DNA of 64,000 nucleotides from Adiantum capillus-veneris (Eukaryota; Streptophyta; Polypodiopsida; Polypodiales; Pteridaceae), in NCBI GenBank assembly GCA_014529385.2, contig CM043962.1:126572970-126636969 (forward strand). The letters run 5' to 3'. A program made the position numbers and the translations under genes. The notes below the pieces were generated by a model, which ran no database searches, had not been told where the DNA came from, and saw nothing but the letters and a program-made list of their open reading frames with translations. Shown piece after piece: positions 21,016 to 31,180 of this stretch. How positions within the stretch are numbered: the stretch's first letter is position 1; every line of letters starts with the position of its first letter.

Positions 21016-21618
21016 AAATGTTGTCATATTGTATTGAATTTTGTTCTTGAAATGGTCGGATGTTGTATCTTCTTTTGTTTCTTCTTCTAGATATCTGTCA
21101 TTATTTTTTTAAAGTAGGAAATTCAAATGTTTCCTTACTTTATTGAGGTTATTTATTGGTATATTGATTTGGTGCAAAAAATCAGTACAAATTTCTTTTT
21201 TTGATACTAGTCGTTGTTCCGTATAACAATCAAGCAATTTTATATTTGTATATGAGCTCCATTTTAGTGGCTTAGTATGTTACATATTTTCAAAACTTTT
21301 AGGAGAGTTTTGTCTTTTCAACAATCTTTAAGTTTAGTAGTAACTGCATTTAAAGTTCCAGTAAAATTTTGATTTTTTTCTTAAAATATATTAGATATTT
21401 CTTATTTTTTCAAATGCATATTGTTTCCAAAAATTTCTGATAACTTTCCCTCAAAAAATTTATTCCATTTTGTGTATTTTTTTTGTTTTGAAGAGCAAAT
21501 CTATTCTCTTGGTTATACTTATTTCTGAATACAAAATTGTCATTTCCTGTGCATACTACTTTCTTGTTTTGGCATTCGATGTATTGAGCTGATTTTCTTT
21601 TATTTGTTCTCCTATTTA
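21016..21618 (-). other. AT-rich spacer within Helitron
   Basis: Very AT-rich sequence between the OTU unit and the DUF6570-like region, with no readable domain. It may be decayed coding or linker sequence. Confidence 0.4.
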
Positions 21619-22125
21619 TTAGAATAAGAGGTTCATAATGTCCCTCTTTCCATATTTGTCATGAAAAAGTACATTCAATATTTTATTATTGCTCGTGAAG
21701 GTTGTATTAAATAATATTGTATGATAAGATGAGCCCCACATATTGATCTTTAATTTGCGAGCTCGTGCAATCCAATATAGTATAACTGCATCTCCCCATA
21801 AACCACCTAGAGATGATGGTAATATCATTCGTTGAATATATTCTTCTATAATCTCAATACCATGAGTTTCTTGTAGAAAGGATGGTGCTAAATGGATTTG
21901 TATTGTTTTGATAGCTATAAGATCATTTTTATAGAGGCTTTCAACTAGTTCAGTGACGCTTCTGTGTCTTAGCTCTTCGCTTGTGATAATCAAATTTTCT
22001 TGTGGGTGTTCTGATCGTTAAGCAGGAATGCAATAGAATCAAACATACAATCACCAACATTCAAATTAAAATCTTTCACTGTTTGCAAATCACAAAAGCG
22101 TGGATAAAATGTAGTAGTTTCTTGT
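21619..22125 (-). pseudogene. OTU-like protease unit 2 of Helitron
   Basis: Upstream of the 124-codon frame, the minus strand near 22,040-22,110 reads FNLNVGDCMFDSIAFLLND, matching the catalytic-Cys box of OTU proteases (GDG-x-CLF-S). After one frameshift near 22,000 come EELRHRSVTELVESL and LGGLWGDAVILYWIARARKL, the typical WGD...L..A motif, then INMWGSSYHTILFN. The C-terminal box reads KYGKRDIMNLLF where OTU enzymes have HYxxL, so the catalytic His appears lost. In Helitrons this domain lies upstream of RepHel; its role there is not established. Confidence 0.7.
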
Positions 22126-22160
22126 GTTAGTACATTTTTGTGGTTAGCAGTAAAAGTAGG

Positions 22161-22440
22161 TTAGTGTGGGACTAAGGGCTCAAAATGTCCAATATATGCA
22201 AGTCGATCATCGTATAGTATATGTAAAGTTCCATTAAACTCAGACGAATATGTAATATATGTTTTCTGTGAGGTCTTGCACCATAGTGTTACACTCTTAT
22301 TAAATAAGCAAGAAAACCAAAATATGCAAAAGTGGTCTCCCCATAAACCTGCAGTCAATGCTGGTAGTTGCATTTTTTCAAAATATTCATTTAAAGAGTA
22401 GACATTGTGCAAAAGTCTTATAAATTTTTGATAGTTTTTA
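22161..22440 (-). pseudogene. OTU-like protease unit 1 of Helitron (C-terminal half)
   Basis: The frame reads SLNEYFEKMQLPALTAGLWG, then GDHFCIFWFSCLFNKSVTLW and ends with LAYIGHFEPLVPH. The WGD box and the terminal H-F-E-P-L are an OTU C-terminal half with the catalytic His retained. The Cys box that should precede it (22,450-22,800) is not readable. Two consecutive OTU-like units, each with one half of the catalytic pair visible, are unusual. Confidence 0.6.
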
Positions 22441-22811
22441 CAAGGAAGTAAATTTTGTCTATGTGTAAAACGTCCGTGTTTTATATAAAATGACCAAGTT
22501 TATGTACAAGTATGTTTTTTTTTTTTTTGCTTTTCTCAGAACGCGTAATACTTGAAACTATTCGCACCAAGTCTCTGTAAAAGCAGGAAAAACATTATTT
22601 CACAGTAAAAGTAGTGAATATGCATGTAGTCACAGAAATGAATACCTGAATTTACATTTCCAGTGAGCATGCTACAGACTCCTGAAGAAACAAACATAAA
22701 AACGTGAGATTTTAACGAAAAAATACTTTTTTATAAAAAATATGCCAATGACAATATATACCCATGATGATTCAGCAATTTTAGTCTTTCTGAAAGATCC
22801 TCCTTCGTAAT

Positions 22812-23369
22812 CTACAATAGCATTTGCATTATTATCTTGAAGTGGCCTTGAATACGTGCAATAATCACTTTTTTGTAAAACTCTTTTTTATGGTTTTGAA
22901 AGAATGTGTCGATTGCTTTGTTTATATCAAGGAGCTTCATGACCCAATTATTTATTACAGACACATTCATACAAATCCCATCACTTTGAATTGTCCCAGT
23001 CAAGTATGGGATGGGCTTCACTCGAGTATTTCTAGAGCATCGCGTACAATAGAATTCGATTGTGTTGGTATTAGGCGTAGAGTAGAAACTATCTTGGACT
23101 CTGCAGCTATAGCATTCACATCCAATATAAAATGGATGGGTTGGAGGTGCAAAAACCAAACAACCATTCACCTGTACAAATAACAATGCTTCAAGCTTCA
23201 CATGTACATGTATATGTAGAGAAGTGTGCGTATATATATATGTATTTTTTGTTTTAAGTGTTTGAGTATAATATGTAATACTGTAAATTACCTCTTTTAA
23301 CATTTTCCAAAAATCAACAACATTCTGTAAATGATGTTTGCAGTCGTCGTCAGTAAATAGGGACTGCAA
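22812..23369 (-). pseudogene. RPA1-like C-terminal zinc OB-fold (DBD-C) of Helitron
   Basis: The 185-codon frame contains YIGCECYSCRVQDSFYST and, 13 residues on, EFYCTRCSRNTRVKPIPYL. This is a C-x2-C ... C-x2-C zinc ribbon as in the C-terminal DNA-binding domain of replication protein A large subunit. GTIQSDGICMNVSVINNWVM follows, matching the 'D.tG...v..f' strand. The N-terminal 60 residues (KTKNTYIYTHTSLHIHVHVK) look like read-through of an intron or spacer. RPA-like genes accompany RepHel in plant Helitrons and are thought to protect single-stranded intermediates. Confidence 0.7.
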
Positions 23370-23545
23370 TTGAAGATGTGCAAAATTGCAAAGACCGTTT
23401 GCCTCTATATGAACTAGAGAACAAATTTTTAAGCACGAACATTGCGTACTTCTTATTGTTAAAGTCGTTCAAAATAGTGTTTCGATCTTCTTCACATCCA
23501 CTCATGAAGACAACCTTCATAAATATATTTTCCAGAGAACATTGA

Positions 23546-24121
23546 TCAAGTATATCTAATTTTGGCTAAAATATGTATAAAATTGAATCTAGTACTTACA
23601 TCATGTCGATCATATTCATTCACGCCATCTGCAAATTGTATATGGAAAATGGTTTTATCTTTGCCTGTAACTTTTGGCCCTCCATCTTGGATTGCTACTG
23701 TAGAGATTGTATCTTCTTTCTCAGCATGTTCTGAGATATGAGTCAATTCAACAATTTTTGCATTCAAGAAGAACATAATTTCTATGTTCTTAGCTAGGAA
23801 TTTCTATATCACTGTATTATTGTCAGGGACAATAATTACTCGAGCATCACCTTTGTTGTATGGAGTTTTTTTTAGCTAGATCAGAAAATGCTCTATCTTG
23901 ATCCACGTTCATTTCTGAATAATGGACTCCAATTTGTTTATCTGAGATTTATTAATTTACAGTGTAATCGTTGTGAATCCTTCTTCATCGACAAGGTCGG
24001 CTTGCAGGAACGGGGCCATGTTCGTGGAAGAAGCTTGGTCATATGTTCTGTATCTATTAAGAATGAGCCATTCAAAGACTGTACGTGATCTCATTTTTTC
24101 AGAGAAATCGCTGACCTTCAT
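23546..24121 (-). pseudogene. RPA1-like OB folds DBD-A and DBD-B of Helitron
   Basis: From ATG at 24,121 the minus strand reads MKVSDFSEKMRSRTVFEWLI and ends at APFLQADLVDEEGFTTITL, stop. This is the DBD-A strand pattern with the conserved DLVDE-G loop. ARVIIVPDNNTVI near 23,800-23,860 is the end of DBD-A. The frame from 23,776 starts FFLNAKIVELTHISEHAEKE, then VAIQDGGPKVTGKD and IFHIQFADGV, matching DBD-B. The TAA after TITL could lie inside an intron (GTAAAT ... TTCAG), so one break may be apparent only. Together with 22,812-23,369 this makes a three-OB-fold protein. Confidence 0.65.
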
Positions 24122-25107
24122 TATAGGTGTGTTAATAGCAACGTTTTATTTGCAAAGGAGGTTCAGTAGATGAGTCCAAAGGAAAATGAAATCTCCTTGC
24201 ATGAGTTTTCAAAAAGTGAAAAGACATGAGTCATTGTCTTTCTCGCAATTGGTGCTGCTCAAGCTTCTACGAGGCTTGTGCTGGAAGTGGGCTTGCATGG
24301 TTTTCCATTTGCAAGAAATGTGTGAAAAAGCTGTGGACTATTTCATCGATGCAAAGTGATGGACTCTCTCATGCTACAATAATGTATGATTGCAACTGGA
24401 GTTCGCATCTGAGCTTTGCAATGTATTCGCCGCCTCTTTAACCTCTCCAACAAGCGAAAGACAAGCCGTCTGACTTAGCCAGTCAAAAGCTCCAGGGGCT
24501 GAATGTGTTGGGCAAGTATGAAGTGAGCATGAATATTCACGAGCTTGAAAGCTCGGGGCGGGTGATGTCTTTTCAACTTCTCATGCCTGGAAATCACCAT
24601 GTATTGAATACGAAGCTGAAAGCGGGTGCAAGTCAGAGAGCTCTCTCTAAGAGTGACAAGGCTTTGTCTTACGAGATCCTTGACTGACAACAAAAGAGAG
24701 CATCGAGTTGGGCTATGAGAATGACAATCGCATGCTAATCCTCAACGAAAAGGCAAGCTCGAACCAGTCAGGTGAAAGTCCTCTATGCAATTATCCTTAA
24801 AGTTTACTACTACACAAAAAATGGAACATAAAGTCCTTATATATCCAGAGCCGTGCTCGATTCTTGCAATTTGAATGCTCGTCAAGATGTTCGACTTCCA
24901 AGCTTGAAGAGATAGCACAAAAAACATATATGGGAGACGGAGACTCGGAGACGTAGGCAATTTTCTTTATTTCTCCCCCCAACATGGCAGCGACATCCTT
25001 CAGGGATGTATTTAAGGCTTGAATATGTTGAGACCATTATCGGGAGACCTTGCACAACTATATCCGGGGCGGCATTGTAGTGCAAAGGGCAGTGCGTGAA
25101 GCCGTTA
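24122..25107. other. Unassigned region between Helitron and tandem repeat
   Basis: No identifiable gene. A plus-strand frame at about 24,475-24,687 (LNVLGKYEVSMNIHELESSG ... ALSKSDKALSYEILD) has a protein-like look but no recognised motif, and an equally long minus-strand frame overlaps it. The true 5' end of the Helitron should lie somewhere here. Confidence 0.3.
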
Positions 25108-26690
25108 TTTTCTATGTGCATGTCAATCGCAGCTACAAACCAGTATGTGCAATTAGAGATAGAGTTCAAAAGTCTCAATGGCACTGGTCGTTAGCACCTG
25201 GACTGAATCGAAGGAATCCTCTCCAGAAGCCCATCTGGAGAAGCCTTATGCTGCTTCTTGCGAATGCAAATCTACAGATAATCTACAGCTTCTTGCCTCT
25301 TATGCCCAGATCAGACCACACATAATCAAAATATGAGAGAACCTGTCACTCTGCATTTGATGGAAACAACCCATAGCAACATCACTCTTGCCTTACCTAG
25401 TCTACAAGCACAATGCCAGGTGCAAGCATAAGTAATTGCAAATTGGGGAATATACTCGCTTGCATCCGATGACATCAGCCTAGAAAAATAGCCTTCACAT
25501 CGGACCAAAACAGCCTAGAGCTTTCTCACACTTCTCATTTGAAAAATCTTAGGGATGACATGTGTTTCATAAAAATTGTCCTTAATGAGCCAGAAGAGCA
25601 TGTTGTCTCTCTTGCAGATGCCTAGTTTCCCTCCCACTTCTATCAAATCAGTGGGCTTGGTTAATCAAGCATTGGTTATATCAAGCCAACCAGACTCATC
25701 TTGCACCTGTCTACATGATTTCCCGAAGCCACCACATCTCTGGCCATTCTAACACCATTTATCTTGCTTTACAACAATCGATAAGCAATACCTCTTTTCA
25801 CCTCTCATAGCCACACCTCTTCACCCCGTAATACCTTCCACCATTGGTTGCTGATTGTTTTCTATGTGCATGTCAGTCGCAGCTACAAACCAATATGTGC
25901 AATTAGAGATAGAGTTCAAAAGTCTCGATGGCACTGGTCGTTAGGACCTGGACTGAATCGAAGGAATCCTCTCTAGAAGCCCATCTGGAGAAGCCTTATG
26001 CTGCTTCTTGCGAATGCAAAGCTGCAGGTAATCTACAGCTTCTTGCCTCTGTTGCCCACATCCGACCACAAATAATCAAAATATGAGAGAACCCGTCACT
26101 CTGCATCATCACTCTTGCCTCACATATTCTACAAGCACAATGCCAAGTGCAAGCGTAAGTAATTGCAAATTGGGGAATATACTCGCCTTGCATCCGATGA
26201 CATCAGCCTAGGAAAATAGCCCTCACATCGGACCAAAACAGCACAGAGCTTTCTCACTCTTCTCATTCCAAAAATCTTAGGGATGGCATGCGTTTCATAA
26301 AAATTGTCCTTAATGAGCCAGAAGAGTATGTTGTCGCTCTTGTAGATTCCTAGTTTCCCTCCCCCTTCTATCAAATCAGTGGGCTTGGTTAATCAAGCGT
26401 TGGTTATACCAAGCCAACCAGACTCATCTTGCACCTGCCTACATGATTTCCCGAAGCCACCACATCTCTGGCCATTCTGACACCATTTATCTTGCTTTAT
26501 AGTAGTCGATAAGCAGTACCTCTTTTCACCTCTCATAACCACACATCTCTGGCCATTCTGACACCATTTATCTTGCTTTATAGTAGTCGATAAGCAGTAC
26601 CTCTTTTCACCTCTCATAACCACACCACCTTTAGCCCTCCTGTACAGCGTCTTCACCCCCTAATACCTTCCACCTTTAGTTGCTGATTTG
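25108..26690 (+). repeat. Two tandem copies of a ~750-bp unit
   Basis: The unit beginning TTTTCTATGTGCATGTCA starts at 25,108 and 25,858 and runs through TCTAGAAGCCCATCTGGAGA, AATTGCAAATTGGGGAATAT and CACATCTCTGGCCATTCT to GTTGCTGATT. The second copy lacks about 25 bp near 26,107 (TTGATGGAAACAACCCATAG...) and has gained an internal ~80-bp duplication at 26,460-26,620. Identity is high. No coding assignment on either strand. Confidence 0.85.
26460..26625 (+). repeat. ~80-bp tandem duplication nested in 750-bp repeat
   Basis: CACATCTCTGGCCATTCTGA ... CCTCTTTTCACCTCTCATAA occurs twice in succession, in copy 2 of the 750-bp unit only. It therefore arose after the larger duplication or was lost from copy 1. 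Confidence 0.85.
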
Positions 26691-26704
26691 CACTCTTTGA
26701 AAGA

Positions 26705-27027
26705 ATGGCGCAAGATGGCATAGAACGAAGTAGAGTGACATTTATCTGTGTGTTCAAAGCATACAATTGTATAAGACACATAATCTATGGTTTTTTGCTA
26801 CATGCACTTGCGGTAGAGAATGGGCTTAAGGTAGATCTTAAGGTTGGAAACACTCTTGTCGATGTGTATGCAAAATGTGGATGTGTTGCTGATGCTTATG
26901 TGGTATTTTGTGTGTTGTCTAACAGAGATGTTGTATCATGGTTTGCACTCATATCTGGATATGCAGAGCATGGCCATCGTCATCTTGCAATTGACATGTT
27001 CAAGTCTATGCAGGGCGAAGGTATAAA
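26705..27027 (+). pseudogene. PPR protein fragment (PLS-type), N-terminal piece
   Basis: The frame from 26,705 carries PPR repeats: GLKVDLKVGNTLVDVYAKCG (start of an L/S-type repeat), then VFCVLSNRDVVSWFALISGY and AEHGHRHLAIDMFKSMQGEG. This GNTLVDVYAKCG / DVVSW..LI.GYAEHG pattern is diagnostic of plant PLS-class PPR proteins, which bind organellar RNA. After GEGIK the frame reads KAMIAG and stops, and the next 380 bp are unrelated. KAMIAG resembles the SMIAGYAQHE motif at 27,953, so repeat-to-repeat deletion may have made this end. No organelle transit peptide is present. Pseudogene. Confidence 0.85.
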
Positions 27028-27046
27028 GGCTATGATTGCAGGATAA

Positions 27047-27410
27047 AACCACAAATGGGCACCTTGATAACAGCCCCAAAAGCAATTAAATTTGCACCGC
27101 AAAACATGAAAAGCTGGTAGCCAGCATTGTACCAAAAGAAAGTACATCTCTGAATAACCGAGGCTATATCTAGATGGGAAAATCTACAGGGAAGTGAAGC
27201 AAGGTGGAAAGCCTATTGAGAGCAGCCGATCTGCTACTGCAGTGAGGGGGCAACACCTCAGGGAAGCTCGCAAACAATTGCGCAATCAGCAACCGAATTG
27301 GTAGTGATAATTGCTACAAATAGCACGAGACTGAGGCGACAACACTTATTTCCATTGCCATCTTCCCTCTCATCTGTTCTCCTATTACAAAATATACGAG
27401 TTTTTACAGC
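27047..27410 (+). other. Unrelated insert or spacer between two PPR pieces
   Basis: No coding sequence or terminal repeat is recognised. It separates two PPR fragments that would otherwise form consecutive repeats. Confidence 0.4.
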
Positions 27411-27411
27411 A

Positions 27412-27990
27412 TGAAGGTTTGGTGCCGACTCTTGCTGTCTTCCTTTCTACTTTAAAAGCATGTAAAAGCATTGAGGCTATAGGCTATGGGAGAGAAGTAC
27501 ATGATTCGATCATTAAAAGAATGCTCGAATCAGACGTTCAAATTGGAAATGCATTAATTGATTTTTATGCAAAGTGTCCATATTTATGGGAAGCATGTTC
27601 CATTTTTCATAAAATGACCACCCATGATGTTGTTTCCTGGGGTGTAATCATAACTAGCTCTGTAGAAAATGGGAGTTGTCTGGCTGCCCACAAGTTTTAT
27701 GAGAAGATGGCCAAGGAGGTCACTTTCCCTAATAAAGTAATCTTCTTGGCCTGCTTGAGAGCATGTGCCTACACATGCACAACAATAGAAGGTAAATGGA
27801 CACACAGGATGATTGTGATGAGCAGACTCAAATTAGACATCACTATTAGTAGTAGTCTTGTGGACATGTATAATAGATGCGGATGTATAGTGGAGGCATG
27901 CCATGTATTTGAGAAGTGCCCATTTAGAGATATTGCAATGTGGGATTCGATGATTGCAGGATATGCACAACATGAATCTCATAGTCATGT
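27412..27990 (+). pseudogene. PPR protein fragment (PLS-type), second piece
   Basis: The frame open from about 27,412 reads QHEGLVPTLAVFLSTLKACK, GYGREVHDSIIKRMLESDVQ and IGNALIDFYAKCPYLWEACS. It continues HDVVSWGVIITSSVENGSCL, then KWTHRMIVMSRLKLDITISS, SLVDMYNRCGCIVEACHVFE and DIAMWDSMIAGYAQHE. That is roughly five PPR units of 31-36 residues with the VVSW and Y.KCG motifs. After about 27,990 the frame continues open but PPR similarity stops, and the DNA is then better explained by a minus-strand frame. No E or DYW editing domain remains, so this is a truncated copy. Confidence 0.85.
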
Positions 27991-28499
27991 GGAGAAGTGT
28001 CTACGAGGCTTGCAACACCAACGGTCAATAGTATCAAGACCTTCTTCCTTGTGTGCTTGCCCTCCATTAATGGGACCTTCCGTATCTAATACACTTTCAT
28101 TTCGTCCATCACGACTAGCAAAATTGGGCTCTGCCTCGCCAAAAGAAGGTTCGCCGCCTTTTTCATTTGACATTGGCATACTAGAGGCTGTAAGTGTGTC
28201 GTTCTGTAGCACTACCATGTCGTCAAAATCTTCACCATGGATTGGCTGCGTCTCACCAGAAAGATAGCCTGGCTGCATGCTCTCAGCTCCTAAATATTGG
28301 CTCTCCGAAACCACCTGCGTTTCACCACCCTTATTGATCCAATATTGAAATGATCTGGCTTCGACTCTTCGAATGAGTCTAGCTCTGTTGCCATGTGGAG
28401 TTGCTCTTCTAAATTCCTTGTTGCTTCCTCATTATGAGGTGCCGCCAACGTAGATGGGATACCTCTAGACACACTCTGATTAAAGTCTCTACATATCAA
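27985..28499 (-). CDS. Hypothetical acidic coding segment, possibly exons of an unknown gene
   Basis: Two overlapping minus-strand frames (28,499-28,290 and 28,314-27,985) have a protein-like composition: AAPHNEEATRNLEEQLHMAT, then a frame change near 28,310 into VSESQYLGAESMQPGYLSGE and GEDFDDMVVLQNDTLTASSM. They are rich in Glu, Asp and Ser and look disordered. No domain is recognised. The region may be part of a gene that lies antisense and adjacent to the PPR fragment. It could also be a retroelement gag linker. Low confidence. Confidence 0.3.
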
Positions 28500-28833
28500 A
28501 TGAAGACAATAGAAAAGAACTACTGTTAGGGTCTTTCAAAAACTCAAAACACTAAAAATAGAGCACCATTTTACACAAATTCACAAAAACAATAATCAGC
28601 ACGTGCACAGACATAAAAACACGATATTAATTTGAATATTTACACTCTCAACAAATGAAACATTTCCATCATAGTCTTAATATTAACTCTACATTGATGA
28701 CATGATTAAACCCCTATTTAAACTACTTCTCAATACCTTGTGCAAAGTATGGCATAGATCCAAACCTCATCAAAATTCTGAACAAGCACAAAACCCAAAC
28801 AAAATGAATACTGCAGAGCTACAGAAAATCCCA

Positions 28834-28866
<33 letters not shown>

Positions 28867-28909
28867 GACTTATAGACCAAGTAATCGAAGCTGTAAATAA
28901 CATAGATGA

Positions 28910-28945
<36 letters not shown>

Positions 28946-29260
28946 CTTCAAAATCGCACGATCCCTTCCTCCCTCTTGCAACCTCCCTATCAATTGTAGC
29001 AGAGAAAAAGTACACACATATACACACACAATCAAATTTCCATGCCCAAAATGCAACCGAACCACCAAATAAAAATAGAAATCCCATGCATGCCCTCCAC
29101 CCAAAAAAGAAAACCTTTCTCGGCCACTCCCCATTGGCCTAATCCCCTAATACCTATGGCCATGCTAGCAAATTTTCTCCCTATAGACCCTGCCTTGCGA
29201 CGGTTCCAATAAACCACACTGTTTGAAAGTAAACTCGGACTTAAAAAGTAAACTTGACTA
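28500..29260. other. Spacer with CT/CA and GA microsatellites
   Basis: No gene recognised. A CT run followed by a CA run lies at about 28,835-28,865, and a GA run at about 28,914-28,942. Frames encoding SLSLSL or RERERE strings here are microsatellite artefacts. Confidence 0.6.
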
Positions 29261-29308
29261 TTGACAAGCGTTTCACGTTTCGTGCCTTGCTTCTGTGCCG
29301 TCGATCCC

Positions 29309-29529
29309 ATGGCTCAAGCTTCCCACTTGTCACGAGAACAGACCATTTTGAGCGTCATTGAATTTCTGAAACCGTCTTTACAGGGCCCATGGGGGCGGGA
29401 TTGGAGCATCACTACCACGCTCTGCTTCACAGCTTTGGAAGCCTGCTGCAGCGACTGCGCGTCTATTTTCTGCGCAGCCTCTCCTCAACTCGTTTCAGCA
29501 ACTCCTTTGCCGGTGCCGTCGATTGGAGG
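29309..29529 (+). CDS. Candidate first exon of an unidentified gene
   Basis: The ATG at 29,309 sits in a favourable plant context (GATCCCATGGCT) and opens MAQASHLSREQTILSVIEFL, then KPSLQGPWGRDWSITTTLCF and TALEACCSDCASIFCAASPQ. The segment is distinctly GC-richer than its surroundings. It ends at a good splice donor, GATTGGAGG|GTATGC, at 29,529/29,530, just before a (GT)n(GA)n microsatellite that would then lie in intron 1. I do not recognise the protein and found no second exon before retroelement DNA begins near 30,300. An alternative frame (GLEHHYHALLHSFGSLLQRL) is also open. Could be a fragment. Confidence 0.35.
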
Positions 29530-29540
29530 GTATGCACGCG

Positions 29541-29541
29541 C

Positions 29542-29606
<65 letters not shown>
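29541..29606 (+). repeat. Compound (GT)n(GA)n microsatellite
   Basis: About 24 bp of GT followed by about 40 bp of GA, just 3' of the donor-like site. It generates artefactual VCVCV and RERER frames. Confidence 0.95.
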
Positions 29607-29610
<4 letters not shown>

Positions 29611-30302
29611 ATTTTCCAATGCGGAGACATTCATGTATATGCTTGACGATTCCCATGGAAACAGATGGTGAAGCCTTATCTGAAGGGTTTCTGGCACTTG
29701 TGAAAATTTGGTCTTTCAATTGCATAGGCTGTGTGGTATGCTCAAATTATTTCTGCACGGACTGGTTTTTTTTTGTGAAGTTGTGACCCTATTTAGATAT
29801 GCTACCATTTTTTGTGAGACCATAGCCCAACGCTAGTTATCATACATAATAAATAGTATAGGGAGACACGTTTCTTTTTGTTTCTTGATGAAAACAATTA
29901 TTGAGCTTGCGTATGAATCACTTGTGGTGTATCATGGTTGGACACGTGAGCCACATACCATTACCAGAATTGGTTGCATTGAAAAGATAACAATTTTCCT
30001 TTGATGACCTGTCAAGGAGGAAAATATTCACTTAAGTGAACAGAGGTGTCTTGAGCAAGTTCAAGAAAATTTCAATCCACAACCAAGTGGTTATGTCTCT
30101 TGTTACTCCAACTTTAAAAGAATTCTAATCAAAGAGTTGAAATTGTAGATAAACAAGCTGATGTCTGATCAGGTATGCTACTTTTACGTGTGATGTGACT
30201 TGTGCTCAGGCTATGAGTAGAGAGCCATCCATGTAGGTCATAGGAGCTTTCTTGAAGCCATTAATGAAATTTTTCATTCTACAAGTATCCATTCCTTAAA
30301 TG
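29607..30302. other. No gene recognised
   Basis: Moderately AT-rich sequence with no coding signal; it could be the intron of the candidate gene at 29,309. It ends where retroelement-related direct repeats begin. Confidence 0.4.
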
Positions 30303-30545
30303 CACATCGAATTAGTAGGTTGAACCTGGTGCGGTTGGAGCCACTTTGCTCCTTTTTCACAGATTGCCTAGATTGAATAAAGTCACTAATTTCTCCACAA
30401 GATTTTAGGGATACTGACGGTATGATGGTATTCTGTGGAATGACTTTATGAAAATATGTACATTGAATTAAAAAATTCCTAGATTAAACTTGTTTACATG
30501 TGCTCTTTCATGTGTGTATTGTTAGAGTACATGTTGGAAGCTTGA
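30303..30545 (+). repeat. Direct repeat, copy 1 (3' internal / LTR start region)
   Basis: Matches 32,580-32,822 over nearly its whole length with scattered differences: CACAGATTGCCTA.ATTGAATAAAGTCACTAATTTCTC and TGGTATT.TGTGGAATG.CTTTATGAA in both. Indicates tandem LTR-element organisation. Confidence 0.75.
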
Positions 30546-31157
30546 AATGTCTCCAGCCTTATGTCTAGTAAATGGCGTGATGGATTTAGTGGATCAGTGT
30601 TGGATGTGATTGCTAAATATGTCAAGAATGTCATCCTAGTGTATCAAGATTTCTATCTAGATGAGATGACTGGATAATGTTGTTAGTACATCAAGAGTTC
30701 TGTAAGGATGAGATGGCTACACAAAGATCTAGGTGCATCAAGAGTTCTGGTCTAGATGAGATGACTAGATGGCTGTTTGCACTTGAGTGTAAACTAAGTG
30801 TTTGATTTAAGGATGCATGCTTTGGGAATGCACTGTCTTGTTTGCATAACACCAACGTTTTCAAATTCAGCCCTTAGATCAGCCAGTGTTTTTCACTTTT
30901 CAGCCATCCTCAGCATCTACCATCAACACCCTGTACATTGGCATTAGCAGATCAGCCCATAGCCTTGTCAGTTTGTAGATCTAGTCCAAGAAGCCCTAGC
31001 GTTTTGAGTTTTCAGCCCTTAGCCTCTTAGACCAAGCATCTACCGCAAGATCCTATCAACATCTCAACATCTAGGACCATCATATCAACATTTATGAAAT
31101 TACCTCTCTAGCGATAGAGAAGAAGGGTGCTTGGAGGAGGGTTTGGGACCCCATCCG

Positions 31158-31180
31158 GTCTTTCTCTCTCTCTCTCTAAC
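31158..31180 (+). repeat. CT tract in fragment A LTR
   Basis: TTTCTCTCTCTCTCTAAC about 130 bp before the LTR 3' end, in the sense direction. Confidence 0.8.

Larger units (their letters stand above)
18713..24121 (-). mobile_element. Degraded Helitron (RPA + OTU + Rep; helicase missing)
   Basis: A strikingly AT-rich 5.4-kb block whose minus strand carries, in order, an RPA1-like protein with three OB-fold units, two OTU-like cysteine protease units, the Helitron N-terminal cysteine-rich region (DUF6570-like), the Helitron_like_N domain and the Rep tyrosine motif. RPA and OTU modules are known companions of the RepHel protein in plant, protist and animal Helitrons. The block ends at about 18,713 against gypsy sequence, before any Pif1-type helicase motif, so the 3' end with its hairpin and CTRR is missing. 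The 5' TC terminus was not identified; 24,121 is the first codon of the RPA frame, not the element's true end. Multiple stops and frameshifts show it is inactive. Confidence 0.8.

Noticed and set aside
22824-23183. 119-codon plus-strand frame in the Helitron
   Set aside because: Antisense to the RPA zinc OB-fold frame, which has matching cysteine pairs.
24226-24960. Possible gene from overlapping 60-72 codon frames on both strands
   Set aside because: Frames on both strands are of equal length and none has a recognisable motif; kept only as an unassigned region.
29389-29725. Frames with VCVCVC/RERERE and SLSLSL/THTHTH strings
   Set aside because: Products of the (GT)n(GA)n microsatellite on both strands.
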